Shown here one piece after another: positions 56,276 to 64,000 of a stretch of 64,000 bases of DNA. Source of the stretch: Pseudomonas kermanshahensis (GTDB lineage: Bacteria; Pseudomonadota; Gammaproteobacteria; Pseudomonadales; Pseudomonadaceae); contig NZ_JABWRY020000001.1 in assembly GCF_014269205.2 (NCBI RefSeq), forward strand, positions 2,914,001-2,978,000, in the 5' to 3' direction. The first letter of the stretch is position 1, and every line of letters begins with the position of its first letter. The translations under genes and the position numbers were made by a program. The notes under the pieces are model-generated. The model worked only from the letters and a program-made list of their open reading frames with translations, was not told where the DNA came from and did no database searches.

Positions 56276-56818
56276 TTATTCGCGGGCACTTACTGCCGCC
56301 CGCTTTGCGACTAGGGCGTCATACTCACGCTCGCACTGCTGGCCGGCAACTCTGGCCTGGTCAAGCGCTGCCGCCAGCTCTCCCGCTCTTTCGTCAGCCC
56401 GTGCGAGCAGGTCGGAGAGCACCATGGCGGCGCGGGTGGTTGCCTGGCCTCGGCCGACAGCGGCGGTATCCAGGCCGGGGCAACTGACGGCGGCGGCGAA
56501 CTGGCCGGCTTCACTGCGCAACCGCTGGCCAGCAGAATCGGCGCCAGCAGCACCAGCATAAGCAATCGTTCGTTCTTCATGGGCATGGGCTCTCGCCTCC
56601 TCCTGCGCTTTGGCGCGTCGTTGCTCTTCCTGCCTTGCCTGTGCTGCAGCTCGCTGGTCACGCTCGGCCACCTCCAGGCGGTAGTCGGCCATCTGGCCGC
56701 GCGCGGCACCGGTTTCACCCTGGGCGACCAGGACGCGATACTGCTGACCAGCGGCGACAAGCAGCAGCGCTGCCAGCCACCAGCGCCAGGTCAGCACAAG
56801 CCTCAACAACTGCGCCAT
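56276..56818 (-). CDS. Phage inner-membrane spanin (Rz-like)
   Basis: 180 residues: one N-terminal membrane helix (about 10-26), then a long charged coiled coil (about 40-90) and a second helical part. This is the i-spanin layout, acting with Rz1 to fuse the inner and outer membranes at lysis. The ATG at 56818 gives the helix at the proper place; the next gene (DUF6527) overlaps by 16 bases. Rz1 is nested in another frame. Confidence 0.85.
   Translation of the reverse strand: MAQLLRLVLTWRWWLAALLLVAAGQQYRVLVAQGETGAARGQMADYRLEVAERDQRAAAQARQEEQRRAKAQEEARAHAHEERTIAYAGAAGADSAGQRLRSEAGQFAAAVSCPGLDTAAVGRGQATTRAAMVLSDLLARADERAGELAAALDQARVAGQQCEREYDALVAKRAAVSARE
56311..56586 (-). CDS. Phage outer-membrane spanin lipoprotein (Rz1), nested in Rz
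   Basis: 91 residues in a different frame wholly inside Rz. The start ATG at 56586 has AGGAGGAGG nine bases ahead. The signal MPMKNERLLMLVLLAPILLASGC gives a lipidated Cys23, and the mature part is proline-rich (ASSPPPSVAPAWIPPLS, QPPAPPW), as in lambda Rz1. Being embedded in Rz is the classic arrangement. Confidence 0.85.
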   Translation of the reverse strand: MPMKNERLLMLVLLAPILLASGCAVKPASSPPPSVAPAWIPPLSAEARQPPAPPWCSPTCSHGLTKERESWRQRLTRPELPASSASVSMTP

Positions 56819-57120
56819 GACGCCTCCCAATCCGGCAGGTCCACCGTCTGGCCGGCCAGCGCGTGGGTGCAGTCGGCGAGGTACTGGATGCGACCATCGG
56901 TGACGAACGAGTGGCACACCTTGGCCTCTTCCCACTCATTCCAGCGCACCAGAACCGACGGGGTGAAGGTCGGAGCCTCGGGGTTCTCGTTGTAGCCCCA
57001 GCGCGGACCTGGTCCCAAGCCGACCTTCACACTGTGCGGCTGGTCACAGCCCTTGCAGAAGAACCACAGCGAGCCGTCATGGGCCTGGCCCAGGCAGCGG
57101 CCTATCGTTTTGATGGTCAT
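56803..57120 (-). CDS. DUF6527-like phage protein
   Basis: 105 residues with Cys/His residues spaced as in a small metal site (FCKGCDQPHSV, CHSFVTDGRIQYLADCTH) and the stretch PRWGYNENPEAPTFTPSVLVRW. The pattern matches an uncharacterised phage family commonly found in lysis regions. It overlaps the endolysin stop (ATGA) and the Rz start. Confidence 0.75.
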   Translation of the reverse strand: MTIKTIGRCLGQAHDGSLWFFCKGCDQPHSVKVGLGPGPRWGYNENPEAPTFTPSVLVRWNEWEEAKVCHSFVTDGRIQYLADCTHALAGQTVDLPDWEASWRSC

Positions 57121-57605
57121 GACAGCCCCCCGCCAAGTTCGACCCAGCGCCCAAGCAGCTTGTCCAGGCGGTACGGGTTCTGGCCGTAGTTGTTGCCGGG
57201 AAAGCTCGCCCAGATGTTCGAGCACTTGGCGACGGCCTGCTGGATGCGGCCTGCCTTGATGTCGTCCAGGGCCTTGCGCTCTCGGATCTGCTGCAGCGCG
57301 ATACGGTCCTGGTTCTCCGGCGTGAATCCGCCAGCCAGGTGTAGGCTCACCCGGTACGCATCCCAGTAGCGCTCGAGCAGTTGGTACCGGCCTGCTGCCG
57401 TGCTGGTCACCGGCTTGCCGTTGATGGGGAAAGTCAGCCTGCGCCGCGGGTGATCGGCATAGCCTTGGAACAGGCCGCCGCCGTACAACACGTTGTACCC
57501 GTCGTCGCTTGCCCTCACGATTGAGGTGCCTTCAAAGAAAGCGATGAGGTCTAGAAACCGGAGCACGTTCGCGCCTCCGGCCTGGGTTTCGGTGAGTCTG
57601 GCCAT
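57117..57605 (-). CDS. Phage endolysin, lambda R-type
   Basis: 162 residues aligned with lambda R: FLDLIAFFEGTS (catalytic Glu about 25), YNVLYGGGLFQGYADHPRR, GRYQLLERYWDAYR, IALQQIRERKALDDIKAGRIQQAVAKCSNIWASFPGNNYGQ. Lambda R is a peptidoglycan transglycosylase. There is no signal peptide, so a holin is needed; none is recognisable in the adjoining genes. The start is the ATG at 57605 with CTGGAG before it. Confidence 0.92.
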   Translation of the reverse strand: MARLTETQAGGANVLRFLDLIAFFEGTSIVRASDDGYNVLYGGGLFQGYADHPRRRLTFPINGKPVTSTAAGRYQLLERYWDAYRVSLHLAGGFTPENQDRIALQQIRERKALDDIKAGRIQQAVAKCSNIWASFPGNNYGQNPYRLDKLLGRWVELGGGLS

Positions 57606-57620
57606 GTTTTCTCCAGGCAC

Positions 57621-57643
57621 AAAAAAACCCGCGCTTGGCGGGC
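57621..57643 (-). terminator. Intrinsic terminator upstream of the endolysin gene
   Basis: On the minus strand CCCGC-CAAGC-GCGGG forms a short stem followed by TTTTTTT. It lies right before the endolysin ribosome site. Confidence 0.65.
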
Positions 57644-57661
57644 TGCATGAATTTCAGGCAC

Positions 57662-57690
57662 AAAAAAACCGCTCAAGGCGGCCGCTTTTT
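57662..57690 (-). terminator. Intrinsic terminator after the tail lectin-like gene
   Basis: On the minus strand CCGC-CTTGA-GCGG is followed by TTTTTTT; the opposite strand also has a T run, so it may act in both directions. The sequence GTGCCTG follows it, as it does the next terminator. Confidence 0.6.
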
Positions 57691-57701
57691 CCTGGCTTGG
57701 A

Positions 57702-58529
57702 TCAAGCAATATTGTAGTAGGTTTTCAACTCACCAACCAAAGCCTTCAGCTGTGATGCGCCCAGCTCGGTCGAAAGCAGCGATTCACCAAATGTGTACAC
57801 GTCACCCACTTTAGAGTTGCGCAAGCTGTTGTTGCTGTTGCGGTAACCAATTTCCAGCACGGCGGCTGCTGAGGGCGTCGGTGTCGCCACCGTTTCCGTG
57901 GCCCGGGTGAATGTGTCAGCGTCGTTCATCGATAGGGAGATGACCCGGGTTTCATGGTTGTAGTCGGCGACAAAGATGCCCCACTCTGTGGCCGGGATTT
58001 CTTCAGAGACCGACGTGAACTCACCAGAGCCCGTCACCAAGTTATTGCGCACATCGACCACGGCGTATTGCATCCCATAAGCACGGAAGACGCGGCGCGT
58101 AGGCGCGCCGCCGTCGAAGCCCAAGATAAAATTCGTTAGGTAGTTGCCAAGGCGATCCGCCGAGTCAAGCGAGCATGCTGCGACGACCGTGTAGGAGCGA
58201 GTCAGGCTGCCTGCCGGTAATGCGATCGATGCTGCAACACCTTGGCCACCCGATGCTGCGGGACCGGAGTAAAGCCCTTCGCGCCCACCCACGGTCACAA
58301 TTTGCCAGCGATCGGCTCCGGCACCCATCGGGGTGAGAGGCTGGCCGGTGAGGCGGCACCGCCCTGAAACACCGCCACCGCTCAGCGGGGTCATACTTCT
58401 GGCGCTGACTACGTGCTTGAGCGAAGCAATCTGAGTGGCCACGGCATCCGGCCCGGTCATGATGATGCGAGGTGCTCCAGCTGCCGCAGCGGCGGTAACT
58501 CCTGGTAAGCGAATAAGTTGACCAGCCAT
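57702..58529 (-). CDS. Phage tail-associated protein with a lectin-like domain
   Basis: 275 residues. The C-terminal 170 residues look like a concanavalin-type beta-sandwich (SYTVVAACSLDSADRLGNYLTNFILGFDGG, EWGIFVADYNHETRVISLSMNDAD, VLEIGYRNSNNSLRNSKVGDVYTFGESL) of the kind found at the tips of tail fibres. The N-terminal 100 residues are Ala/Gly-rich. It directly follows the fibre gene (29-base gap) and probably assists host binding. Confidence 0.65.
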   Translation of the reverse strand: MAGQLIRLPGVTAAAAAGAPRIIMTGPDAVATQIASLKHVVSARSMTPLSGGGVSGRCRLTGQPLTPMGAGADRWQIVTVGGREGLYSGPAASGGQGVAASIALPAGSLTRSYTVVAACSLDSADRLGNYLTNFILGFDGGAPTRRVFRAYGMQYAVVDVRNNLVTGSGEFTSVSEEIPATEWGIFVADYNHETRVISLSMNDADTFTRATETVATPTPSAAAVLEIGYRNSNNSLRNSKVGDVYTFGESLLSTELGASQLKALVGELKTYYNIA

Positions 58530-58558
58530 TGATTTTTTCCTTCAGTCGGTAATCGGTA

Positions 58559-60496
58559 TTAAGCAGCTTGAACTGCAATGCGCTGGTGACAGGCCCAGTT
58601 GTAGACAGGTCGCCCGTGGCCGTCTCGGTCTTGGCTGTTATCGCGCAGACAGGAGCGAGCGCCGGTGGTCGGGCCTAGTGGCTGTCCCGGGATGCCGGCG
58701 TCAGCAATACCGATGTAGGGGTTTGCTCCGGTCGGTACCGCGCTCAGGGTGATCTCCAGCAAGTTCCCGCCAAGTAGGCGAACCTTCGTCACGTTCGCGC
58801 TTCCTGCATCGTCCACGTAGCGCACGCCCCAGTTGCCAGGGTCACTGACATTGCCAGTGTCGACAGTCAGTGCACCGGAGGGCGTGTGGAACCGAACAAC
58901 GATCAAGTTGCCGGTCCTGACGGCCGACATGGCGTGCGTGGGCAGCCAGCGCCCGCCGCGGCTCAGCGTCTCCGCCGCGCGCATGTGCATACAGCCGATG
59001 CGGGTATAGCTATCACCAGTGAGGTGTGTGCCGTCGACGTTACTGGGCACCCAGTACTTTGGGCCAGCGCAGACGAAGCATTCCGGGTAATCCAGCGCTG
59101 CCTGTAGTTGCGCGAGCGGCACGAAGCTGCTTGCCATCCCGTAGTTGGTGAAGTTGCTCATCTGATCGAGCAGCAAGGGTACGGTCCTTCCTTGGACAGC
59201 TGCCGCGCGGATGTCGGTGTCGAGGTCAGACTGCAGTTGGAGCAAAGCGCTAAGGTATGCAGCCTGGGACAGGTTGCGATCGGCCTCGCCCTGTATCCAG
59301 TCAACGAATGGAACCTCGTATCCGAGACCAAGCCGGGTCGCTTCCGCTTTTGCCGAAGCGACGGCTGTCAGGAGGTTGTTGTAATACAGCGTGCCCTTAC
59401 TAAGCTGCGCGATGCTCCGCCCGTTGCGCCCGTGTGCACTCGTAAGCAGGCCAGCGTTTGCTGGGATTCCGCGCAGGCGGTTGAGCTGCCCAGACAGTTG
59501 CACCACCGGGACCTCACGAACCGAGCTGATCAGCGGCCTGAAAGGGGCAACCATCGCATCAGTCAGAGTGGTGTCCTGGTCCGCTAGCATCACCCCACTC
59601 TGAATAGTCAGCAGCCGATTCGCCGTGGGCGGCTGCGTGGTCTGTACGACACTGGTGTCGCCCATCGCCAATGACTGTCCATACCCAATGATATGCAGCA
59701 GGGTCTGCACGAAGGGCGCCAGCGACCCCGCAATCGGAACGTCTACGGTCACCGATGAGACCGATCCGCTGCGCCTGACATAGGACAGTCGGCCACTCGA
59801 TACCTGAGGCGAGAAGTTGTCGCCGCTGGAAGTGACCTGATATGGGGCGCCATCCACCAGCACCCAGATATCCTGGCCGCCTACAGGGCCGTCTGCGTAA
59901 GCAGCCACGGTGCCGGTGCTTTGGCCGAACGTAACAACCTCCCCGCTCCATTTGATGCCAAGGAGCACTACTCCTTGGGAATCGACCACTGCCCAGGCGT
60001 AGTCACCCAGCAGGTCCAAGCCCGGCAGAGTGTCGAGAAGCGCATGAGCTGCTCCGTTTTCCTTGACGCCAAGGATGGCTCGATAATCCTTGTCCACTAC
60101 CGCCCATGGCATGCCGTCAACCAATGAGCGTGGCGGAATCTGGCTGAGTGCAGTATTGGCAAGTCCAATGGCGCTCCGGGTGGTTTCAGTGTTTGGGTAG
60201 CTATCGACGTAAACTGCGCCTCCGGCGACGTTCCTGTATACCTTCACATACTCATCTTGAGCGCTGGAGAGCACGCTGAAGTTGGTGCCATCAACTGTCC
60301 CTACCAGTCCCTCTTCAACGGACGTATACGGCATCGCACCACCCAGCAAGGTCGACAGGTTAGCCATCACCATTGCATGGGAGGGGCGGAACATGCCGGG
60401 CGACACCTCCACCATCTTTACTTCCGGCGACAGTAGAAGCTCGTCTGTCTTGTCGATCGTTTGGGTCAAGCGCGCGAGATCTTCGGCTCCGCTCAT
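58559..60496 (-). CDS. Phage tail fibre with SGNH/GDSL esterase domain
   Basis: 645 residues. The N-terminal 265 are fibre-like and include a duplicated segment (DGMPWAVVDKDYRAILGVK at 128-146 and GDYAWAVVDSQGVVLLGIK at 164-182). The centre is an SGNH hydrolase: Ser275 in IGYGQSLAMGD, WIQGEADRN, and the Asp488/His491 pair in DGTHLTGDSY. It may remove acyl groups from host surface glycans. Start: ATG at 60496 with CTGGAG ahead. The C-terminal end has two unusual cysteines. Confidence 0.85.
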   Translation of the reverse strand: MSGAEDLARLTQTIDKTDELLLSPEVKMVEVSPGMFRPSHAMVMANLSTLLGGAMPYTSVEEGLVGTVDGTNFSVLSSAQDEYVKVYRNVAGGAVYVDSYPNTETTRSAIGLANTALSQIPPRSLVDGMPWAVVDKDYRAILGVKENGAAHALLDTLPGLDLLGDYAWAVVDSQGVVLLGIKWSGEVVTFGQSTGTVAAYADGPVGGQDIWVLVDGAPYQVTSSGDNFSPQVSSGRLSYVRRSGSVSSVTVDVPIAGSLAPFVQTLLHIIGYGQSLAMGDTSVVQTTQPPTANRLLTIQSGVMLADQDTTLTDAMVAPFRPLISSVREVPVVQLSGQLNRLRGIPANAGLLTSAHGRNGRSIAQLSKGTLYYNNLLTAVASAKAEATRLGLGYEVPFVDWIQGEADRNLSQAAYLSALLQLQSDLDTDIRAAAVQGRTVPLLLDQMSNFTNYGMASSFVPLAQLQAALDYPECFVCAGPKYWVPSNVDGTHLTGDSYTRIGCMHMRAAETLSRGGRWLPTHAMSAVRTGNLIVVRFHTPSGALTVDTGNVSDPGNWGVRYVDDAGSANVTKVRLLGGNLLEITLSAVPTGANPYIGIADAGIPGQPLGPTTGARSCLRDNSQDRDGHGRPVYNWACHQRIAVQAA

Positions 60497-60510
60497 GTTT
60501 ACTCCAGGCG

Positions 60511-60533
60511 TAAAAAAGCCCACCGAAGTGGGC
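60511..60533 (-). terminator. Intrinsic terminator with UUCG loop upstream of the tail fibre
   Basis: On the minus strand GCCCAC-TTCG-GTGGGC-TTTTTT: a 6-bp stem, a stable UUCG tetraloop and six T. It separates the tail tip genes from the fibre gene. Confidence 0.85.
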
Positions 60534-60539
60534 AGAGAA

Positions 60540-61022
60540 TTAGGTAACCGAGGCGCCGGGCCAAGAACGTGTGTACCAACGCTCCAGCAAGGCGCGCAGC
60601 TGGGCGGTCATCACCTTGATCGGCATGCCGGCCAGCAATGATGCGAACTCAGCCTCATCAACAATGGGTAACTCATAAATTTCGAGGGTGGCCGTGTAGC
60701 GCCAAAGGTCATCACCAACAAACTCGGGCCCCGTGTAGATGTCGGTGAACCTAGCGCGGTGGGGCTTCAGCCCCAGTGGTGTTCGAAGCGGGCAGAGAAA
60801 CCAGTCCGCCCATCCGATGCCCCATTTGCACCAGCCCTCAAACAACTGCGCCTCGGCCGAAGAGAGCAGCCAGGAGACCGGCAAAATCGTGGGCACGCTG
60901 CCGAATCTTCGGCGCTGCATGGCTCGGCCGCTCGACATCGTTGTCCTGACTATCGGGCTCACGGGTTTGAATCCGTAGCCATCTCCCACTGGCAAGGGGA
61001 GACCATCCGGAACAGAAAGCAT
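60540..61022 (-). CDS. Phage tail protein of unknown specific role
   Basis: 160 residues, beginning two bases after the TipJ stop (GAGG within that overlap region). Aromatic and basic, with RARFTDIYTGPEFVGDDLWRYTATLEIYELP, a segment common in small tail proteins encoded after tail tip genes. Precise function not known. Confidence 0.65.
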   Translation of the reverse strand: MLSVPDGLPLPVGDGYGFKPVSPIVRTTMSSGRAMQRRRFGSVPTILPVSWLLSSAEAQLFEGWCKWGIGWADWFLCPLRTPLGLKPHRARFTDIYTGPEFVGDDLWRYTATLEIYELPIVDEAEFASLLAGMPIKVMTAQLRALLERWYTRSWPGASVT

Positions 61023-61024
61023 CC

Positions 61025-64000
61025 TCAGGCATCCTCAGGGGCAAAGTTGTCGTCATCCGCGTAGACACGCGCGTCGTAGTTGACCGCCTCCATGTCGGCC
61101 GAGTAATCCCCCGGCTCGATAGAAGTGACGATCACCGGATAGCACCACCTGTTCGATACACCGAACAGCAGATGCGGCGGTTCTATCTCCTGGGAGAGAT
61201 CAGGCTCGAAGTCGATCGTTGGAATAACCACTCGATAATCGTCCAGCCTTGCAGCAGCCCAAGGCCCGCTGACCGAGCCGTCAGGCCTGCGCACAGCCAG
61301 GACGTGGGCTTTTCCGGCTTCCCAGGTGAATGGTTCGCTGCTCTCGATGACCACCGGCCCTTCCCCTTCGGAGAAAGCGACCATCACGGCGGACTGGGCG
61401 TAACCAGGTATATCGTCTGCCACGGCGTCGTAGCTGAGATACCCACTGTTCAGGGCCGATAGCTCTGTGCTCCAGCTGTAGCTCTTGGTCTGGTATACCT
61501 GCGCACGGCGCTGCCGCATACCGTAGCGCCAGGCGCGATCGCGATCAGTGACACCATCGAGCGTGATTTCCTGAACCCTTAGGAAGGAGTCGCTGCTCAG
61601 CTTGCACTTCACTGTTTCTTCAGCCCAGGTCTTACCGTCCCGATACTTGATGAGCACTCCGTCGTAATCATCAGGAGCCGGAAGCGTGAATGCGCGCTTC
61701 AAAGAGCTGGTCATGCTCAGTGGCGTGTACATCTTGCCGATTTGGGTGCGCAGCTCATCCCGAACAGGGGTAATTTGGCCGCGCTCCAGCGTGAACTTTG
61801 CATAACCAGCCTTCAGCGCATCATTCAGAGTTTCCTTGACCGTGCCTACCTCCTCGACTGCGAAGTCGAAAAAGTCCTCCCGGGCACGCCAGATGGCGTC
61901 ATAGCGGGAAAACTCTTCGGTATCCACATCATCATCAGTAGCGCCCGCATCCGTCGAAACGTAGTGAACCCACGGCTCAATATCGCGGGTAGCAATGGGC
62001 TCGGACCGTGCACCATCCACCAGCACCGGAAGCTTCCGCGTGCCAATAACAGACACCTGGTTCTCGGACTGAGCTGACAGCTTGGTGCCACCGCGCGCGT
62101 ACACAGCGATGGTGGTGACGCCCTGGTAGCGGGTAGGCGCCTTGTCGATGCGAGCCCTCATGCCATACCACTGCACGCGATCCTGCCTGGTGTTGGCGGT
62201 CGACTCCTCGCCGATTCGACGAACCTGGATTTCCCCTCGCATATAGGCCGGAAAGGTGATGGCTCTGGTGAAAGCGATCTGGTCACGGCGAGTGGCGGTG
62301 AACGTCCAAAACACAGACGTCCAGTCTCCAGCCGTGCTGACATCACGATACTGAGCCTCAACCCTGATGCTGACTGGGCGCTGGTTGCCGTTCTTTTCCG
62401 TGTAGCGGATCAACCCGCTTGGGAAGAAGAAGTCCAGCTCGACCCGGCGCACCTCTTCACCGTACGGGCAGACCACAAAGGGACCCGCCCAGTCGCCTTC
62501 GGTGGTAGAGCCATCGAGGACGGCGGTCACGCCATTGGTTTGCAGCGCATCGAAACCGCCCCAGGCCGCATCGATGGCACCGGTGTCGGTCATCCGGGCA
62601 ACGGTAATCGCCGAAGGACCATGGCTCTCGTCTTCAGGGGTTTCTTCGTCATCTTCCACCGAGTCGTCTGAAACCTCCGTAATGCGGTACCGCATGCCCC
62701 TGAATCCGATGGAGGATAATAGCTCTCCGGTCTGGAGGCCGACCGCCGGCGCGCCACCGTCGTACTCCATGGTCATCTGCGCGTACTGGCCTTCCGTGGC
62801 AGCTTCGGTCTTCACGCCGGTCACAAACGCCGGTGCCGACCCAAGGATATCCACCACCGAGCCAGTCACGGTCAGCGCAGTCCCGGTAAATGGGGAAGCC
62901 TGCTCAGCAACCCTCAAGCGCCCGCCCACCGCACTGGCCACCAACGGCGTGCCGGCCAGGGACGCATTCACAGCTGACACCAGCCCCGCGAGATTGACGG
63001 TACTGGTGGTCAAGGACACTGGGAAGTCGCTCGCACCGCGGGAAATCGTGAAGCTTAGCGGCGTCACGTCAAAGTTAAAGCGCGACGGGGCAGCATTGCC
63101 GGTGACCATCGAGGCGCTGCCCGGTACTGCTGGCGTTCCAGGAACCGCTGGCGTGTAGCTGGCAACAACATACTCGCCGGCATTGGCGCCTGTAATCTCG
63201 ATGCGCATACCCACGGAAGGCTTAAGCATCGGGATGTGTGGGCCGCTTACCACTGTGGCGCTGCCATCAACTGGGGCGGTGAAGGTGTACGGGTAAGGCA
63301 CCTCGATGCGGGCGATCATTCCGCTTTCCCAACCGAACGGGAACCAGCCGGCGCCTTCCGGGACAGTCAGCACTTTGTCAGCCACCAGCACAGAAGACCC
63401 GGTGAACTGCTGGGCAACTGCAATGGTGGTAGTGAGCGTGAGCCCTGCCCCGCCGGTGCTGGTCGACCCGACCTCGGTAGAGTTGTGCCACCACAGGCGG
63501 GCCGGCTCGGCAGACAGCGATTCGCCTGGACCATAAATACGGTACCGCGCGGAGCTGCCAAGCGATGCGATGGACGTATCGCCAATCTTCACATCGGTGG
63601 GATTGATCTCGAACTCACCGACGCCAATGCACAACAGCATCTCCACCCACTGCTCCGTCTCGTTGACGAAGTAGTGCCGAGGCGGCACCAGGTAGTCGGG
63701 GAAGATTCTTGTGCGGCCGGCGACCTCCCGGATTATGTCCCCTACCTTCACCTGGTTGCCGGTGGTCTTCGCCAGGTTAAGGCTCTGCCCTTTTTGCGAC
63801 TTGTTCGTCGGGGTGGCCAGCGGCTTCTGCGTGAGCATGATGACGCCGACAGCCACCACGGCGGCCACCACGGCCCACACAGCGACCTCAAGGCCTGTGC
63901 CCTTGGGCTCCGGGTAGATACGGACGGTGTCCATCGGGGAAAACTCGGCCTTTCCCCAATGGGCAGGTGCAATGAAAACCCCATTTACCTCTATGCTGAT
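61025..64000 (-). CDS. Phage tail tip/host specificity protein, TipJ (lambda J-like), start outside window
   Basis: At least 991 residues, open to the window edge: the frame continues upstream of the internal ATG at 63934 (SIEVNGVFIAPAHWGKAEFSP), which matches the usual beginning of TipJ proteins. So that ATG is not the real start. One membrane-like segment (AVWAVVAAVVAVGVIML) is followed by GDIIREVAGRTRIFPDYLVPP, typical of the family. It forms the baseplate hub and recognises the host. Confidence 0.88.
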   Translation of the reverse strand: MSIEVNGVFIAPAHWGKAEFSPMDTVRIYPEPKGTGLEVAVWAVVAAVVAVGVIMLTQKPLATPTNKSQKGQSLNLAKTTGNQVKVGDIIREVAGRTRIFPDYLVPPRHYFVNETEQWVEMLLCIGVGEFEINPTDVKIGDTSIASLGSSARYRIYGPGESLSAEPARLWWHNSTEVGSTSTGGAGLTLTTTIAVAQQFTGSSVLVADKVLTVPEGAGWFPFGWESGMIARIEVPYPYTFTAPVDGSATVVSGPHIPMLKPSVGMRIEITGANAGEYVVASYTPAVPGTPAVPGSASMVTGNAAPSRFNFDVTPLSFTISRGASDFPVSLTTSTVNLAGLVSAVNASLAGTPLVASAVGGRLRVAEQASPFTGTALTVTGSVVDILGSAPAFVTGVKTEAATEGQYAQMTMEYDGGAPAVGLQTGELLSSIGFRGMRYRITEVSDDSVEDDEETPEDESHGPSAITVARMTDTGAIDAAWGGFDALQTNGVTAVLDGSTTEGDWAGPFVVCPYGEEVRRVELDFFFPSGLIRYTEKNGNQRPVSIRVEAQYRDVSTAGDWTSVFWTFTATRRDQIAFTRAITFPAYMRGEIQVRRIGEESTANTRQDRVQWYGMRARIDKAPTRYQGVTTIAVYARGGTKLSAQSENQVSVIGTRKLPVLVDGARSEPIATRDIEPWVHYVSTDAGATDDDVDTEEFSRYDAIWRAREDFFDFAVEEVGTVKETLNDALKAGYAKFTLERGQITPVRDELRTQIGKMYTPLSMTSSLKRAFTLPAPDDYDGVLIKYRDGKTWAEETVKCKLSSDSFLRVQEITLDGVTDRDRAWRYGMRQRRAQVYQTKSYSWSTELSALNSGYLSYDAVADDIPGYAQSAVMVAFSEGEGPVVIESSEPFTWEAGKAHVLAVRRPDGSVSGPWAAARLDDYRVVIPTIDFEPDLSQEIEPPHLLFGVSNRWCYPVIVTSIEPGDYSADMEAVNYDARVYADDDNFAPEDA

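Larger units (their letters stand above)
52112..64000 (-). mobile_element. Right arm of a lambda-like siphophage prophage with SOS accessory genes
   Basis: From the window edge inward the genes read as tail tip (TipJ), tail protein, tail fibre, lectin-like tail protein, endolysin, DUF6527, Rz/Rz1, then adenine methylase, small genes, SRAP and umuDC. This order follows the late operon of lambda-like phages. Structural head genes and the integrase would lie beyond the window. The inner border is probably in the 51850-52111 gap, after the iron receptor; no att site was identified. Confidence 0.8.

Overview
The window looks like a chromosome segment of a Pseudomonas putida-group bacterium. This rests on gene content (RND efflux with a two-component system, acetoacetate/3-hydroxybutyrate genes, Fec-type iron signalling), high GC, and several copies of a REP-type palindrome (arms GTAGGAGCAGCC... 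/ ...GGCTGCTCCTAC) between genes. It is protein-coding on both strands. I found no rRNA, tRNA or CRISPR array.

Region 1 (1-24.6 kb, core metabolism and efflux): a truncated unknown gene; biosynthetic threonine deaminase (ilvA) with a clear Ile-rich leader peptide and attenuator; a PACE-type efflux protein; a decayed GGDEF gene; a secreted reprolysin-like zinc lipoprotein; an RstAB-like two-component system divergent from an RND pump (adaptor plus permease); mobA; an EmrB/EmrA-like pump; an AEC transporter; a formate dehydrogenase-O/N type operon (fdoGHI-fdhE) whose catalytic subunit carries Cys instead of Sec; an MFS transporter; and a PEBP-family protein.

Region 2 (24.6-42.9 kb): DAHP synthase (aroF type) preceded by two consecutive small ORFs rich in aromatic residues, the first followed by an excellent terminator; parvulin; YejA-YejB-YejE peptide importer genes without an adjacent ATPase; 3-hydroxybutyrate dehydrogenase, ecotin and acetoacetyl-CoA synthetase; a second parvulin; an autotransporter; two LysE exporters around an AraC regulator; a PPP phosphatase; DUF3016; a nitrilase-family hydrolase; Ogt; and a possible LPS-related protein.

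Region 3 (42.9-51.9 kb): a patchy island of small hypothetical genes, a truncated RHS N-terminus and a tyrosine-recombinase remnant, then an intact FecI-FecR-TonB receptor cell-surface signalling set.

Region 4 (52.1-64.0 kb): the right arm of a lambda-like siphophage prophage, read on the minus strand. From the window edge inward it holds a TipJ/J-type tail tip protein (its start lies outside the window), a tail protein, an SGNH-esterase tail fibre, a lectin-like tail protein, a lambda R-type endolysin, DUF6527, and nested Rz/Rz1 spanins. An accessory SOS block follows: a D12 adenine methylase with its own LexA-box-like site, two tandem paralogous small proteins, and a SRAP (YedK) protein divergent from umuDC across a perfect LexA box.

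The strongest less-described observations are the two amino-acid leader systems (ilvA and aroF) and the SOS-box-associated phage cassette. All calls are from reading the sequence; no database searches were run.
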